Assembly (NCBI RefSeq): GCF_008189685.1
Contig: NZ_CP043312.1
Span: forward strand, 1-64,000
Direction of reading: 5' to 3'
Origin: Candidatus Sneabacter namystus
Lineage (GTDB): Bacteria; Pseudomonadota; Alphaproteobacteria; Rickettsiales; Rickettsiaceae
DNA length: 64,000 bases
In this document: piece after piece, positions 26,326 through 34,289 of the stretch
How positions within the stretch are numbered: the stretch's first letter is position 1
How the letters are laid out: the number at the start of each line of letters is the position of its first letter
The notes under the pieces: generated by a model
Seen by the model: only the letters and a program-made list of their open reading frames with translations
Databases searched by the model: none
What the model was told of the DNA's origin: nothing
Program-made: the position numbers and the translations under genes

Positions 26326-27540
26326 CTAACAGTCTCCGATATATTCAAAGTAGTAGACTGTTTTTTCCGTAAAATCAGTAGGAGACTCTTCTACGCAATC
26401 CCAATATTCAATAGGTACGTCACTATCTTTGTTGGATATAGAGGAGGCAGATATAGCACTTTTTACATGAGAGTCTTGTTTCGGTAACGCTATAGGCAAT
26501 TCTTGGTATACCAGTCCTTCTATTACTGGCATGTAGCGTGTGTAAGATAGAGTTGCCATATGGGCAGAATCATCTGGAAGATTTTTTGCCACAATCCCAG
26601 TATGGAACCTGCTTGTTACAAATACGTCTCCTGCTTTAATTTCTCTATCTTGCTTGAGAGGTGTGAGCACGCCTTTTACATAATCTGGGTGCTGTCCAGG
26701 CATGTCGTTTATGACAGCTAACATATCGCGTGTTGTAAATGTATGTTCTGCTTTTGTCCATTTTTGTACAGAGGATGAACAATCCTCTGCTCTAAATTGC
26801 TTATCCAGATATCTAACATCTTGTCTAGATCCTCCAAAAAAAAAACCTACGTGTGGGAACGCAATTTCTCCATTTTGCGGAGATTTGTCATCTTTAAAAT
26901 ACCAATTCCAATCTTTTACCAATTTGGCAGTTTCTTCTGAGACTCTTACCCCTTGTATATTGGGACTATTATCTACAGCATAGATTCCTTCTTTTTGTAG
27001 TCTTGGTATGTCAAAAATCTTTTTTCCTTTACTTTCTTCAATGAGAACAGATAGTCCTGCAGTTTGAATAAAATTCAACAGTGAACTAGTAGATATGTTA
27101 TAGAAGCGTTGTCCGATAGGATATTCTTCACAATTTTTCCAATTAGCGAAGTTGCTTAACGTACCGCCACTGATCGCATCCCAGTGCTCTGAGATAATAT
27201 ATTCAGCTCCGTTAAGTAAATTTGACATCTTATTACTAGTAAGGGCTGGAATGTCTTTCTCAGGGAAAAATGTACCAACAGCCTTCTGAAGCATAGAGCG
27301 ATCTTCTTTTATACGAGCAAGAGTCCTGCATTGCAATGCTTCTTCCCCATCGTGGAAATTTTTTATAGCATCTTCCACGACTTTCAGAAGCTTTTGTACT
27401 TCTGTAGTGGTGTGTTGTCGCCTTTGTTCGGCTTCTTTGTGAACTTCATGATATAACGTCATAACTTTACACCACAGAAAAGAAATAGTGGTCACGCACA
27501 TGAGCATGATATCGTACTCAATAAGGTAAAACAAGCACAA
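26326..27540 (-). CDS. NlpC/P60-like (papain-fold) protein with N-terminal hydrophobic segment
   Basis: 404 aa. The N-terminus (1-26) is hydrophobic (YDIMLMCVTTISFLWC) and may be a membrane anchor; an alternative start MTLYHEVHKE at residue 27 would remove it. A helical region follows. The C-terminal half has EDCSSSVQKW with Cys254, FTTRDML, and KAGDVFVTSRFHTGIVAKNL with His313, the Cys-then-GDV-then-HxGI spacing of NlpC/P60-type peptidases and amidases. These usually cut peptidoglycan or act on host substrates. The catalytic assignment rests on pattern matching only. It is convergent with the ruined toxin gene. Confidence 0.6.
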   Translation of the reverse strand: MCLFYLIEYDIMLMCVTTISFLWCKVMTLYHEVHKEAEQRRQHTTTEVQKLLKVVEDAIKNFHDGEEALQCRTLARIKEDRSMLQKAVGTFFPEKDIPALTSNKMSNLLNGAEYIISEHWDAISGGTLSNFANWKNCEEYPIGQRFYNISTSSLLNFIQTAGLSVLIEESKGKKIFDIPRLQKEGIYAVDNSPNIQGVRVSEETAKLVKDWNWYFKDDKSPQNGEIAFPHVGFFFGGSRQDVRYLDKQFRAEDCSSSVQKWTKAEHTFTTRDMLAVINDMPGQHPDYVKGVLTPLKQDREIKAGDVFVTSRFHTGIVAKNLPDDSAHMATLSYTRYMPVIEGLVYQELPIALPKQDSHVKSAISASSISNKDSDVPIEYWDCVEESPTDFTEKTVYYFEYIGDC

Positions 27541-27851
27541 TAATAATTTTTATTAAGCAGATGATACGGTAACGATACTAAGATGTGCAGATGATTGCTG
27601 TCCATATGCCGCTTTTCAATCTGCAACGTTGTACAGCGCAAAGCAAATAAGGCTGTTTAAGAGAAACGATAAATGATAGGCATAGAAGGGCTAAAGTTCT
27701 AAAAAGCAATTGCAAAAGCCTCTCTTGATCTACAAGAAGGCAACTGGAAACCTGTGCAAGAGGCAGAAAAACTACATATTCGTTACAAGAAGTGAAATGA
27801 TAGGCAACTACAGCGAACGCTTTGCTCCTATACTTGCGTACTTGGCAAAGC
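27541..27851. other. Gene-free stretch with decayed coding fragment
   Basis: About 310 bases before the promoter of the 27909 gene. On the plus strand around 27700-27865 two frames carry protein-like pieces (LQEGNWKPVQEAEKLHIRYK and EMIGNYSERFAPILAYLAKL). The second resembles 42805-42865 (ARNE, GNYS, ACTTGCGTACTTTG), so both are probably scraps of one lost family. Confidence 0.4.
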
Positions 27852-27879
27852 TTGCATTTGTGAAATAACTGCATATAAT
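27852..27879 (+). promoter_or_regulatory. Putative sigma70 promoter of the 27909 LRR gene
   Basis: TTGCAT at 27852-27857, 16-base spacer, TATAAT at 27874-27879, leaving about 23 bases of leader before the ATG. The -10 box is a perfect match to consensus. Confidence 0.55.
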
Positions 27880-27908
27880 ATCACTTTTCAAATAAACAGA
27901 AAATTAAT

Positions 27909-29726
27909 ATGCCAGTACGTAATATCGCAGTAAATACAGAAGTCCAGATGGGGAATAACGATAGTCCATCTTTACTACGTTTCATAAAGATAGAAGAACT
28001 TGTTATAAGCAATAAGCAAATAGCAGACTTGAGTCCTCTCAGAGATTTTGTGAACCTAACGAAACTTATTCTAGATCACAATGATATAGGAGACATAGGG
28101 CCGCTTAGCAGTCTTACAGAACTAAAAGAACTTAGTCTAGATTACAATAACATAGGAGGCATCGAGCCGCTTAGCAGTCTTACAAAACTAACGTACTTTA
28201 GTCTAGATCACAATAACATAGAAGGCATCGAGCCGCTTAGAAGTCTTACAAAACTAGAAACACTTTATCTAGTTTACAATAACATAGAAGACATAGGGCC
28301 GCTTAGCAGTCTTACAAAACTAACAGCACTTGGTCTAAATAACAATAACATAGGAGACATAGGGCCGATTAGCAGTCTTACAAAACTAGAAGAACTTAGT
28401 CTAGATCACAATAACATAGGATGCATCAAGCCGCTTAGCAGTCTTACAGAACTAACAACACTTAGTCTAGATCACAATAACATAGGAGACATCGAGCCGC
28501 TTAGAAGTCTTACAAAACTAGAAACACTTAATCTAGATCACAATAACATAGAAGGCATCGAGCCGCTTAGCCGTCTTACAGAACTAACGTACCTTAGTCT
28601 AAAGAACAATAACATAGGAGGCATCGAGTCGCTTAGCAGTCTTACAAAACTAACGTACCTTAGTCTAAATAACAATAACATAGGAGACATAGGGCCGATT
28701 AGCAGTCTTACAAAACTAGAAATACTTCGTCTAGATCACAATAACATAGGATGCATCAAGCCGCTTAGCAGTCTTACAAAACTAAGGAACCTTAATCTAA
28801 ATAACAATAACATAAAAGGCATCGAGCCGCTTAGCCGTCTTACAGAACTAAGGCACCTTAGTCTAGATCACAATAACATAGAAGGCATCGAGCCGCTTAG
28901 AAGTCTTACAAAACTAGAAACACTTTATCTAGTTTACAATAACATAGAAGACATAGGGCCGCTTAGCAGTCTTACAAAACTATGGCTCCTTCATCTAGAT
29001 CACAATGACATAGGAGGCATCGATCCGCTTAGCGGTCTTACAAAACTAACAGTACTTAGTCTAAAGAACAATAACATAGGCAACATAGGGCCGCTTAGCA
29101 GTCTTACACTACGGATACTTAATCTAAATAACAATAACATAGAAGGCATCGAGCCTCTTAGCAGTCTTACACAGCTAAAAGAACTAGAATTAAGAGGGAA
29201 TCCGATAGACATAGAAAGAGGTCTTGTATCTATAAAAGATTTGCCTGTATATGAAAAAGTCAAGAGACAACTGTTGTGCTTTGACATTTTAGCAAAAGAA
29301 GAAGAAGGAAAGAAAACCCTTGCTAAACAAAGTAAGATTAAAGGCTTTTTTGATTCACCACAAGATCTAGTAGTGTTACTAATGCGGGATTATATGAAAA
29401 CAGATAACATGTGTAAGTTTGTTAAGATGCTTCTTTTTGTGGCAGAAAGAGGTAGAATACGATCGCTTGTTGAGCATGATAAACAAATACTAATAGATGA
29501 CCCCAGATCTGACCTTGTAACGCCTAAGATGAGATCAATTTTGCTTCCTATGATAATAGAAGAGCAACGAGACAAGATTGAACAATTTGAACAAAGAGAG
29601 TTGGGAGGTGGCATAGTTGGTGATGAAGAATACTACGGTGATGCATTTGCTGAGGAAAATGATGCATGTGGTGCAGCAAAATGTCCATTTCATGGAGAAG
29701 ACAATGGTAATTGCTCTGTAATGTGA
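27909..29726 (+). CDS. Internalin-like LRR protein with C-terminal F-box-like module, 605 aa
   Basis: Residues about 30-435 contain about eighteen 22-residue units of the form LTKLETLYLVYNNIEDIGPLSS, the regular internalin type, very uniform at DNA level (66-base units). After LPVYEKVKRQLLCFDIL comes a module equivalent to that in the 15128 and 20514 proteins: SPQDLVVLLMRDYMKTDNMC (from about residue 483) continuing KFVKMLLFVAERGR, then a helical segment with LIDDPRSDL and LLPMIIEEQRD. The tail is acidic with CPFHGEDNGNC instead of HVDAA repeats. No secretion signal is evident. The shared C-terminal module combined with a different LRR type indicates modular assembly. Confidence 0.82.
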   Translation: MPVRNIAVNTEVQMGNNDSPSLLRFIKIEELVISNKQIADLSPLRDFVNLTKLILDHNDIGDIGPLSSLTELKELSLDYNNIGGIEPLSSLTKLTYFSLDHNNIEGIEPLRSLTKLETLYLVYNNIEDIGPLSSLTKLTALGLNNNNIGDIGPISSLTKLEELSLDHNNIGCIKPLSSLTELTTLSLDHNNIGDIEPLRSLTKLETLNLDHNNIEGIEPLSRLTELTYLSLKNNNIGGIESLSSLTKLTYLSLNNNNIGDIGPISSLTKLEILRLDHNNIGCIKPLSSLTKLRNLNLNNNNIKGIEPLSRLTELRHLSLDHNNIEGIEPLRSLTKLETLYLVYNNIEDIGPLSSLTKLWLLHLDHNDIGGIDPLSGLTKLTVLSLKNNNIGNIGPLSSLTLRILNLNNNNIEGIEPLSSLTQLKELELRGNPIDIERGLVSIKDLPVYEKVKRQLLCFDILAKEEEGKKTLAKQSKIKGFFDSPQDLVVLLMRDYMKTDNMCKFVKMLLFVAERGRIRSLVEHDKQILIDDPRSDLVTPKMRSILLPMIIEEQRDKIEQFEQRELGGGIVGDEEYYGDAFAEENDACGAAKCPFHGEDNGNCSVM

Positions 29727-29773
29727 TTCGTGCTGTTTCTAGTGATGTTGTTTATTTTTGCAATCAGGACAGA

Positions 29774-29926
29774 TAGCAAAAGATACGTACAGGATGTGTG
29801 TAAAAAGTGATTTCTTTAAAAATTGGATAATGGACAACTACGAAAACTTGCTAGATGCACTAAAAAGATAGCCTCAAGGAGAGATGCAGCATCACGCTAG
29901 AGGATGACATCTGTTTGCTTAATTAG
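29774..29926 (+). pseudogene. Gene fragment, copy 2 (frameshift)
   Basis: Matches 18286-18432. It encodes KDTYRMCVKSDFFKNWIMDN then YENLLDALK, after which one extra A (CTAAAAAGATAG) shifts the frame; the remainder in the shifted frame matches the first copy through LEDDICLLN. In copy 1 the Tyr codon is a stop but the A run is normal. Confidence 0.65.
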
Positions 29927-29992
29927 TTAAAAAATAGTTGATCTGACTTACGAAAAGAGCTAACCTCAAGGCAGCTAACTGTAAGAAATGAT

Positions 29993-30088
29993 ATGGAAAA
30001 CACTCACAGTTCAGGCAAGGGCTCTGGCATTGTTGGGGGGAGTATAGACTCTTCTGACCAGAGGAAAATCAATTCCCTTTTATTCTAA
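29993..30088 (+). CDS. 31-codon upstream ORF before MFS transporter (copy 2)
   Basis: ATG 29993, TAA 30086-30088, five bases before the transporter ATG at 30094, the same spacing as copy 1 (18500-18595). The two peptides differ at one residue; the neighbouring codon change GAT to GAC is silent. Confidence 0.4.
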   Translation: MENTHSSGKGSGIVGGSIDSSDQRKINSLLF

Positions 30089-30093
30089 GCAAT

Positions 30094-31395
30094 ATGGTCA
30101 CTCCTCCCACTACTGCCGGCTCTACAAATAACAAACTAGAAAAATGGCAAAAGGAGGCCGTTGCTATGATATCAGTGGGAACTCTGCTTGAGTATTTCGA
30201 TCTTATGCTATACGTGCACATTGCTGGCTTAGTAGAGGAATGTTTTTTTCCCAAGGACATTTCTGGTATGTGGATCTTATCAAACTTAACAATGTGCTCC
30301 ACTTTTCTCTTTAGGCCGTTAGGATCCGTCCTTTTCGGATGGATTGGTGATCATTTGGGAAGAAAATTTACAATTTTTTGGACAACAATCATAACCTCTA
30401 TAGCTTGCGCAACAACTGCATTTTTACCTGGCTACAATAAGTTTGGCCTGTTAGCTACTTACATACTTACAGGTTGCCGAGTATTGCAGGGAATGGCCTC
30501 TCTTGGAGAATTGCAAGGTGCCAAAATATATATTACGGAAAGTGTTAGCGGATTTAGAAGGCAGTGTATGCTTACCTCTACTCTAACTTTTAGCGCTGAA
30601 TCAGGAACCACACTTGCTGTATTGGCTGCTCTATTTGCAACTTTTTTAAACAAAGAAGGAATCTTGGTAGATGGATGGAGGTTAATTTTCTTGCTCGGAG
30701 CTTTTATTGGAGTAACGGGTACCTATGCTAGATTTAATTTACGCGAAAGTACTGAATTTGCAGATGCTAACAAAAAACTGCAGATATCTGAACACCATCC
30801 TTCGAAAGCTAAAGTTGATAAGCTTTGGTTTTTTTTCTACTTTATAATGAAGAGTGGAACATCTTTTGGAATAGTCTTTTTTCCATATATATACTGCAAA
30901 AATTTGATGAAGAGTTACTCAGCTGCTGAGGTGATTTCACAAAACTTTCTAGCATCCATCATTGGCCCCATAAAAATACTTGCGTTTATATACCTAGTAT
31001 ATAAATACGTGCATCCTTTAAAAATTCTTATGTACAGAACTTGGATGTTTTTAGTTTTTATGTTTGTTTTACCATTTTTCTGGTGGAATATAGAGTCGAA
31101 GACTGCAATATTTTTGGTACAGACTATTTCTCTAATTCTTGCTATTGGAGATGTTCCAGCAAGTCCATTGTTTTTTGCTCCATTTCCAGTACTAAAAAGA
31201 GCTAGATGTATACTATTGGGAGACTCATGTGGATGGGCTTTCATGTCCGTGATGTATACATTCATCATCCCTTTGTGTCAGCGTTTTATAGGTGACTATG
31301 TCATATTTGGTTTCGGTGTCATATTGTCCATTATCACCTTAGTAGGACTTGAGTATCTGAAAAGATCATATGTAGTCTCGAGAGAGTTGATATAG
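30094..31395 (+). CDS. MFS transporter, ProP-like (second copy)
   Basis: 433 aa, about twelve membrane spans, with FRPLGSVLFGWIGDHLGR (MFS motif GxxxDxxGR), MASLGELQGAKIYITES and the family's C-terminal half. Codons 1-25 are nearly identical to the MFS gene at 18601, but the rest is only moderately similar, so the two probably carry different or diverged substrates. Its 3' end overlaps the end of the convergent RSH gene by 30 bases. Downstream order (MFS then RSH on the opposite strand) matches the 18601 locus. Confidence 0.82.
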   Translation: MVTPPTTAGSTNNKLEKWQKEAVAMISVGTLLEYFDLMLYVHIAGLVEECFFPKDISGMWILSNLTMCSTFLFRPLGSVLFGWIGDHLGRKFTIFWTTIITSIACATTAFLPGYNKFGLLATYILTGCRVLQGMASLGELQGAKIYITESVSGFRRQCMLTSTLTFSAESGTTLAVLAALFATFLNKEGILVDGWRLIFLLGAFIGVTGTYARFNLRESTEFADANKKLQISEHHPSKAKVDKLWFFFYFIMKSGTSFGIVFFPYIYCKNLMKSYSAAEVISQNFLASIIGPIKILAFIYLVYKYVHPLKILMYRTWMFLVFMFVLPFFWWNIESKTAIFLVQTISLILAIGDVPASPLFFAPFPVLKRARCILLGDSCGWAFMSVMYTFIIPLCQRFIGDYVIFGFGVILSIITLVGLEYLKRSYVVSRELI

Positions 31396-32424
31396 CTCTT
31401 TGTGCGAGATACTGTTGCATACTTTAAAAATATGAAATGCTAAATTGCTGCTTCTCATGGTGGTAGCCAAAGGGAGTATTTCCTCGATCGTTTCTCTCTT
31501 TAGCTTTTCCTGTTTTTCAGTGGAGAAGCAATTCATAGTCTCAAGGTTATGGAGGCGATCCATTATTTTAATAAGGCAGATAGCTCGCTTTGTATTTTCA
31601 TCGTAGCTTTTAAATGCAAGTCGTAGGCAATCCAGTACAGAGGATTGTTTTTGTCTAGCAATGGCAGAAATACCGTGCGCTATAGACATCATATCTCTAC
31701 CTAAACACTGTAGTACTCTGCTGTATGGTATCTCGTTTCCTTTTATTTTACCCAGCTCTTTTATGCCCTTTTCAAACGTTGCGATAAACTCAGGTACATC
31801 GTCTTTTTTACCAATAATCTTCTTGATTGCCTGTAGAAGACTTGTGCACACTTTTTCTAATGCAGAGCTCTTATACCAGAGAGTATTACACCAGGGAGAA
31901 TGAGCCTCATTTAATCTTTTGAGAGCCTCATAGTAATCATCTACAATTCTTTGTGCAAGGCCGCACACGACCTCTTTGTTGGCCTTTTTATTGCGTGTCA
32001 GGCCCTCTACCATCTGCATGACCCACATGCCAAATTCATCTAGGACATGCAAGTATGAAACATCTGTATCTTCTATGATGTCATGAAGTAATGCTGCAAC
32101 GATAACATCTTGATCAACACGATAATCTGCTACCATGTTTGCAACAGCAATAGGATGCGTATATGCTGGCTCTCCAGTCAGATGCTTTTGATCTTTATAG
32201 TGATGCTTTATAAATGCAAGTGCCTTTTGGATTTTGCCAACATCCAACCCCTGGCTACAAAGCCTATTTAGCAATTGTTCTTCGATTAAGCACTTCATTG
32301 GCACACTTATATTAAGGGCTACGAAAGGTAGTCTAACTGGTTTTTGTGCAAAACAGAAGAAGAATCTAGTAACCACTTTAGAAAAGTCATCCACTTTTTG
32401 CTCATAAAGTATGCATTTACACAT
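31366..32424 (-). CDS. RelA/SpoT-type HD-domain (p)ppGpp hydrolase-like protein
   Basis: 352 aa. The HD hydrolase core is clear: GEPAYTHPIAVANMVADYRV, then IVAALLHDIIEDTDVS, followed by VEGLTRNKK and, near residues 245-300, RDMMSIAHGISAIARQ and IKIMDRLHNLETM (the RLHNL motif). No synthetase, TGS or ACT domain follows, so this is a hydrolase-only small RSH-like protein, as seen as fragmented spoT genes in Rickettsia. An insert between the HD motif and RLHNL is longer than usual. The N-terminal 42 residues before MKCLIEEQ look unrelated and the true start may be that Met. It would degrade the alarmone (p)ppGpp. It is divergent from the 32473 gene with only 48 bases between them. Confidence 0.8.
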   Translation of the reverse strand: MCKCILYEQKVDDFSKVVTRFFFCFAQKPVRLPFVALNISVPMKCLIEEQLLNRLCSQGLDVGKIQKALAFIKHHYKDQKHLTGEPAYTHPIAVANMVADYRVDQDVIVAALLHDIIEDTDVSYLHVLDEFGMWVMQMVEGLTRNKKANKEVVCGLAQRIVDDYYEALKRLNEAHSPWCNTLWYKSSALEKVCTSLLQAIKKIIGKKDDVPEFIATFEKGIKELGKIKGNEIPYSRVLQCLGRDMMSIAHGISAIARQKQSSVLDCLRLAFKSYDENTKRAICLIKIMDRLHNLETMNCFSTEKQEKLKRETIEEILPLATTMRSSNLAFHIFKVCNSISHKELYQLSRDYI

Positions 32425-32472
32425 TAATTTTTAATGTGTTAATGTATGCTTTTAATTAAACAAGGTTAAGTT

Positions 32473-33996
32473 ATGCTTAAGAGTTTTAAAACTTTTGCGG
32501 ATAAAGAAAACGCTAATATGCTTGTCAGTACAAACCGTATGGCAAGAGAAAGGTCTGGTGCAAAAGACATATCGTTTTCAATACAGCCAGTTGAGGCTGT
32601 AGTTGGAAAGGTAGAACTTGCTCGTGGTATTAGTAATGAATCGATAAGCTTGCTGACTTTTGGGCAGAAGCAAAATATACAGGAAGTAGGGGCGAGATGG
32701 ACGGAAATAAATAGACACTCTGGCATAGAGAAAGCTTTTGTATTAAGCAGAAATGACTATGTTTATGGATCGGAAGCTGTGCTAAACCTCGTAGACACGG
32801 GTTCTCTGCAGCAAAAATTACAAGTAGGACCGGTATCTTATGTAAGTGTGTTTTGCCCATTTATAAGTTATGCGGGATCGTCGCAAGAGTCGTATTTTAT
32901 GAGGTTGTGTCATACTACTTTGCCAAACTCAGTTCAGGTCAAATGGGATGGAATAAGCGACACTGCAGTGTGTGGAAAATTTGACCTTCTCTTGCCATAC
33001 AATAGAGGCCCACTTCTTGATACAATGCCAAGTGGCATGTTACTACATAGGCCAACTCCTATTGGAGTAGGTACAGTGCATGATCCACTATCAGAGCAAG
33101 AGTGGTTATCTACTCATCGGATATGCCACAACACCTATCAGGATACTTTTTCTGCCGGACCACAAACTCAGCAATACGTTCGCCATGTCATATTAGAGAA
33201 AGAAGCATTTTTACGAAAAGGAGAGGAAGTACCACAAGCATTTGTGAGTATCGAGCGTTGTGACTATCTTCCGCATCCAGGTAATATTTTTAACAATCCC
33301 ACAGGTCCTGCGTTTTTAAAATTGGAATTTTTTACAAAAGGTGATACAGACCGTGGTACTGCATTTTTGAATCAGGTAATGGCAGCAAGAGCTGCTGTTG
33401 AACATTGCTTAGTAACATGCGCTAAATGGAATAACAGGGCGTCTGAGTCGCAAGATGCATACGTTGATGAAGGTCGGGCTTTGTTTAGCTGCCTATTTGC
33501 TGTCACTCCATTTGTAGATCAACTTGAAGGTGATGCATGCAGAGAAGTGATGCAGCGTCATCAAGCGTTAAAAATGTCTGGCTTTATACACTATAACAAT
33601 TTTATCAAAGGTCGGACAACTCAAGGTATTCAAGACAATACTCCAGAATGGTTTCAGCGTATTCATAAAATTCTGTCACGCGAACAAGGGCATCAGGCAT
33701 GCTCTGTAAAAACAAAAGATATAGGAAGGGGCAGTAAAGTCTTCAAAGGAGATGTTACTATTATGATAGGAAATACAGAAAAACCTGTAGATCTTTTCTT
33801 CATTAACTTTAAGTGTGGTGATCAAGTATCTTCATATCTTCCAGACCATCTGTATCTTAAAAGTCAGCAAGAAGCAATAGAGGCAGTAAAAATAGATAAT
33901 CACGTATGTCCTCTATCTCATGATCTAGCACATCAAGACGCTATGCTAAAAATTGTTGGAGGAACTGAACTTTTATTTTCTGAGATATCTGAGTAA
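32473..33996 (+). CDS. Member of the unrecognised ~500-aa family (copy B, 507 aa)
   Basis: The first 169 residues are identical to those of the protein at 41016-42539; residues about 170-240 (GKFDLLLPYNRGPLLD onward) vary, and the rest is again nearly identical. A more distant relative is at 7436. Shared blocks: LLTFGQK (about 60-66), ERCDYLPHPxNI, GPAFLKLEFFTKGDT, AARAAVEHC, FAVTP, MSGFIHYNNFIKG, and the C-terminus TELLFSEISE. There is no signal peptide or membrane segment. The region before the ATG (AAGGTTAAGTT) supplies a ribosome-binding site. Function unknown. The patchy identity suggests gene conversion around one variable segment. Confidence 0.72.
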   Translation: MLKSFKTFADKENANMLVSTNRMARERSGAKDISFSIQPVEAVVGKVELARGISNESISLLTFGQKQNIQEVGARWTEINRHSGIEKAFVLSRNDYVYGSEAVLNLVDTGSLQQKLQVGPVSYVSVFCPFISYAGSSQESYFMRLCHTTLPNSVQVKWDGISDTAVCGKFDLLLPYNRGPLLDTMPSGMLLHRPTPIGVGTVHDPLSEQEWLSTHRICHNTYQDTFSAGPQTQQYVRHVILEKEAFLRKGEEVPQAFVSIERCDYLPHPGNIFNNPTGPAFLKLEFFTKGDTDRGTAFLNQVMAARAAVEHCLVTCAKWNNRASESQDAYVDEGRALFSCLFAVTPFVDQLEGDACREVMQRHQALKMSGFIHYNNFIKGRTTQGIQDNTPEWFQRIHKILSREQGHQACSVKTKDIGRGSKVFKGDVTIMIGNTEKPVDLFFINFKCGDQVSSYLPDHLYLKSQQEAIEAVKIDNHVCPLSHDLAHQDAMLKIVGGTELLFSEISE

Positions 33997-34033
33997 TTAT
34001 ACCTTGGGCTTAATTAGGTTGTCGTGCTTGTAT

Positions 34034-34289
34034 GGCTTTCATATGGCATTTGTATGGCAGGGAGGTTAGCGCTGTTAGTGTTTGTATATAATGGTGTAAA
34101 ATGGGCAGTCTATGCCGAAATTTTTTCTCTATCAGGCAATGCAATCACGTCAAACCTAAGCGGAATTAGCGCTGGTTTGTAAGTCACTATACTTAGAAGA
34201 GAAAACTTCGCTAAGTAAAAATTTATGATAGCAGATGCAACTTATCTTTTAGAAGGCAAGAACTTTTCTGTAAAGATAAGGCAATACTT
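34034..34289. repeat. Repeated 3' flank of LRR genes (inverted copy of 23234-23492)
   Basis: Reverse complement of 23234-23492 without obvious differences, including the TATGGC (GCCATA) boxes at 34031, 34042 and 34053. It joins the 3' end of the 34290 LRR gene exactly as the other copy joins the 20514 gene. Confidence 0.8.
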
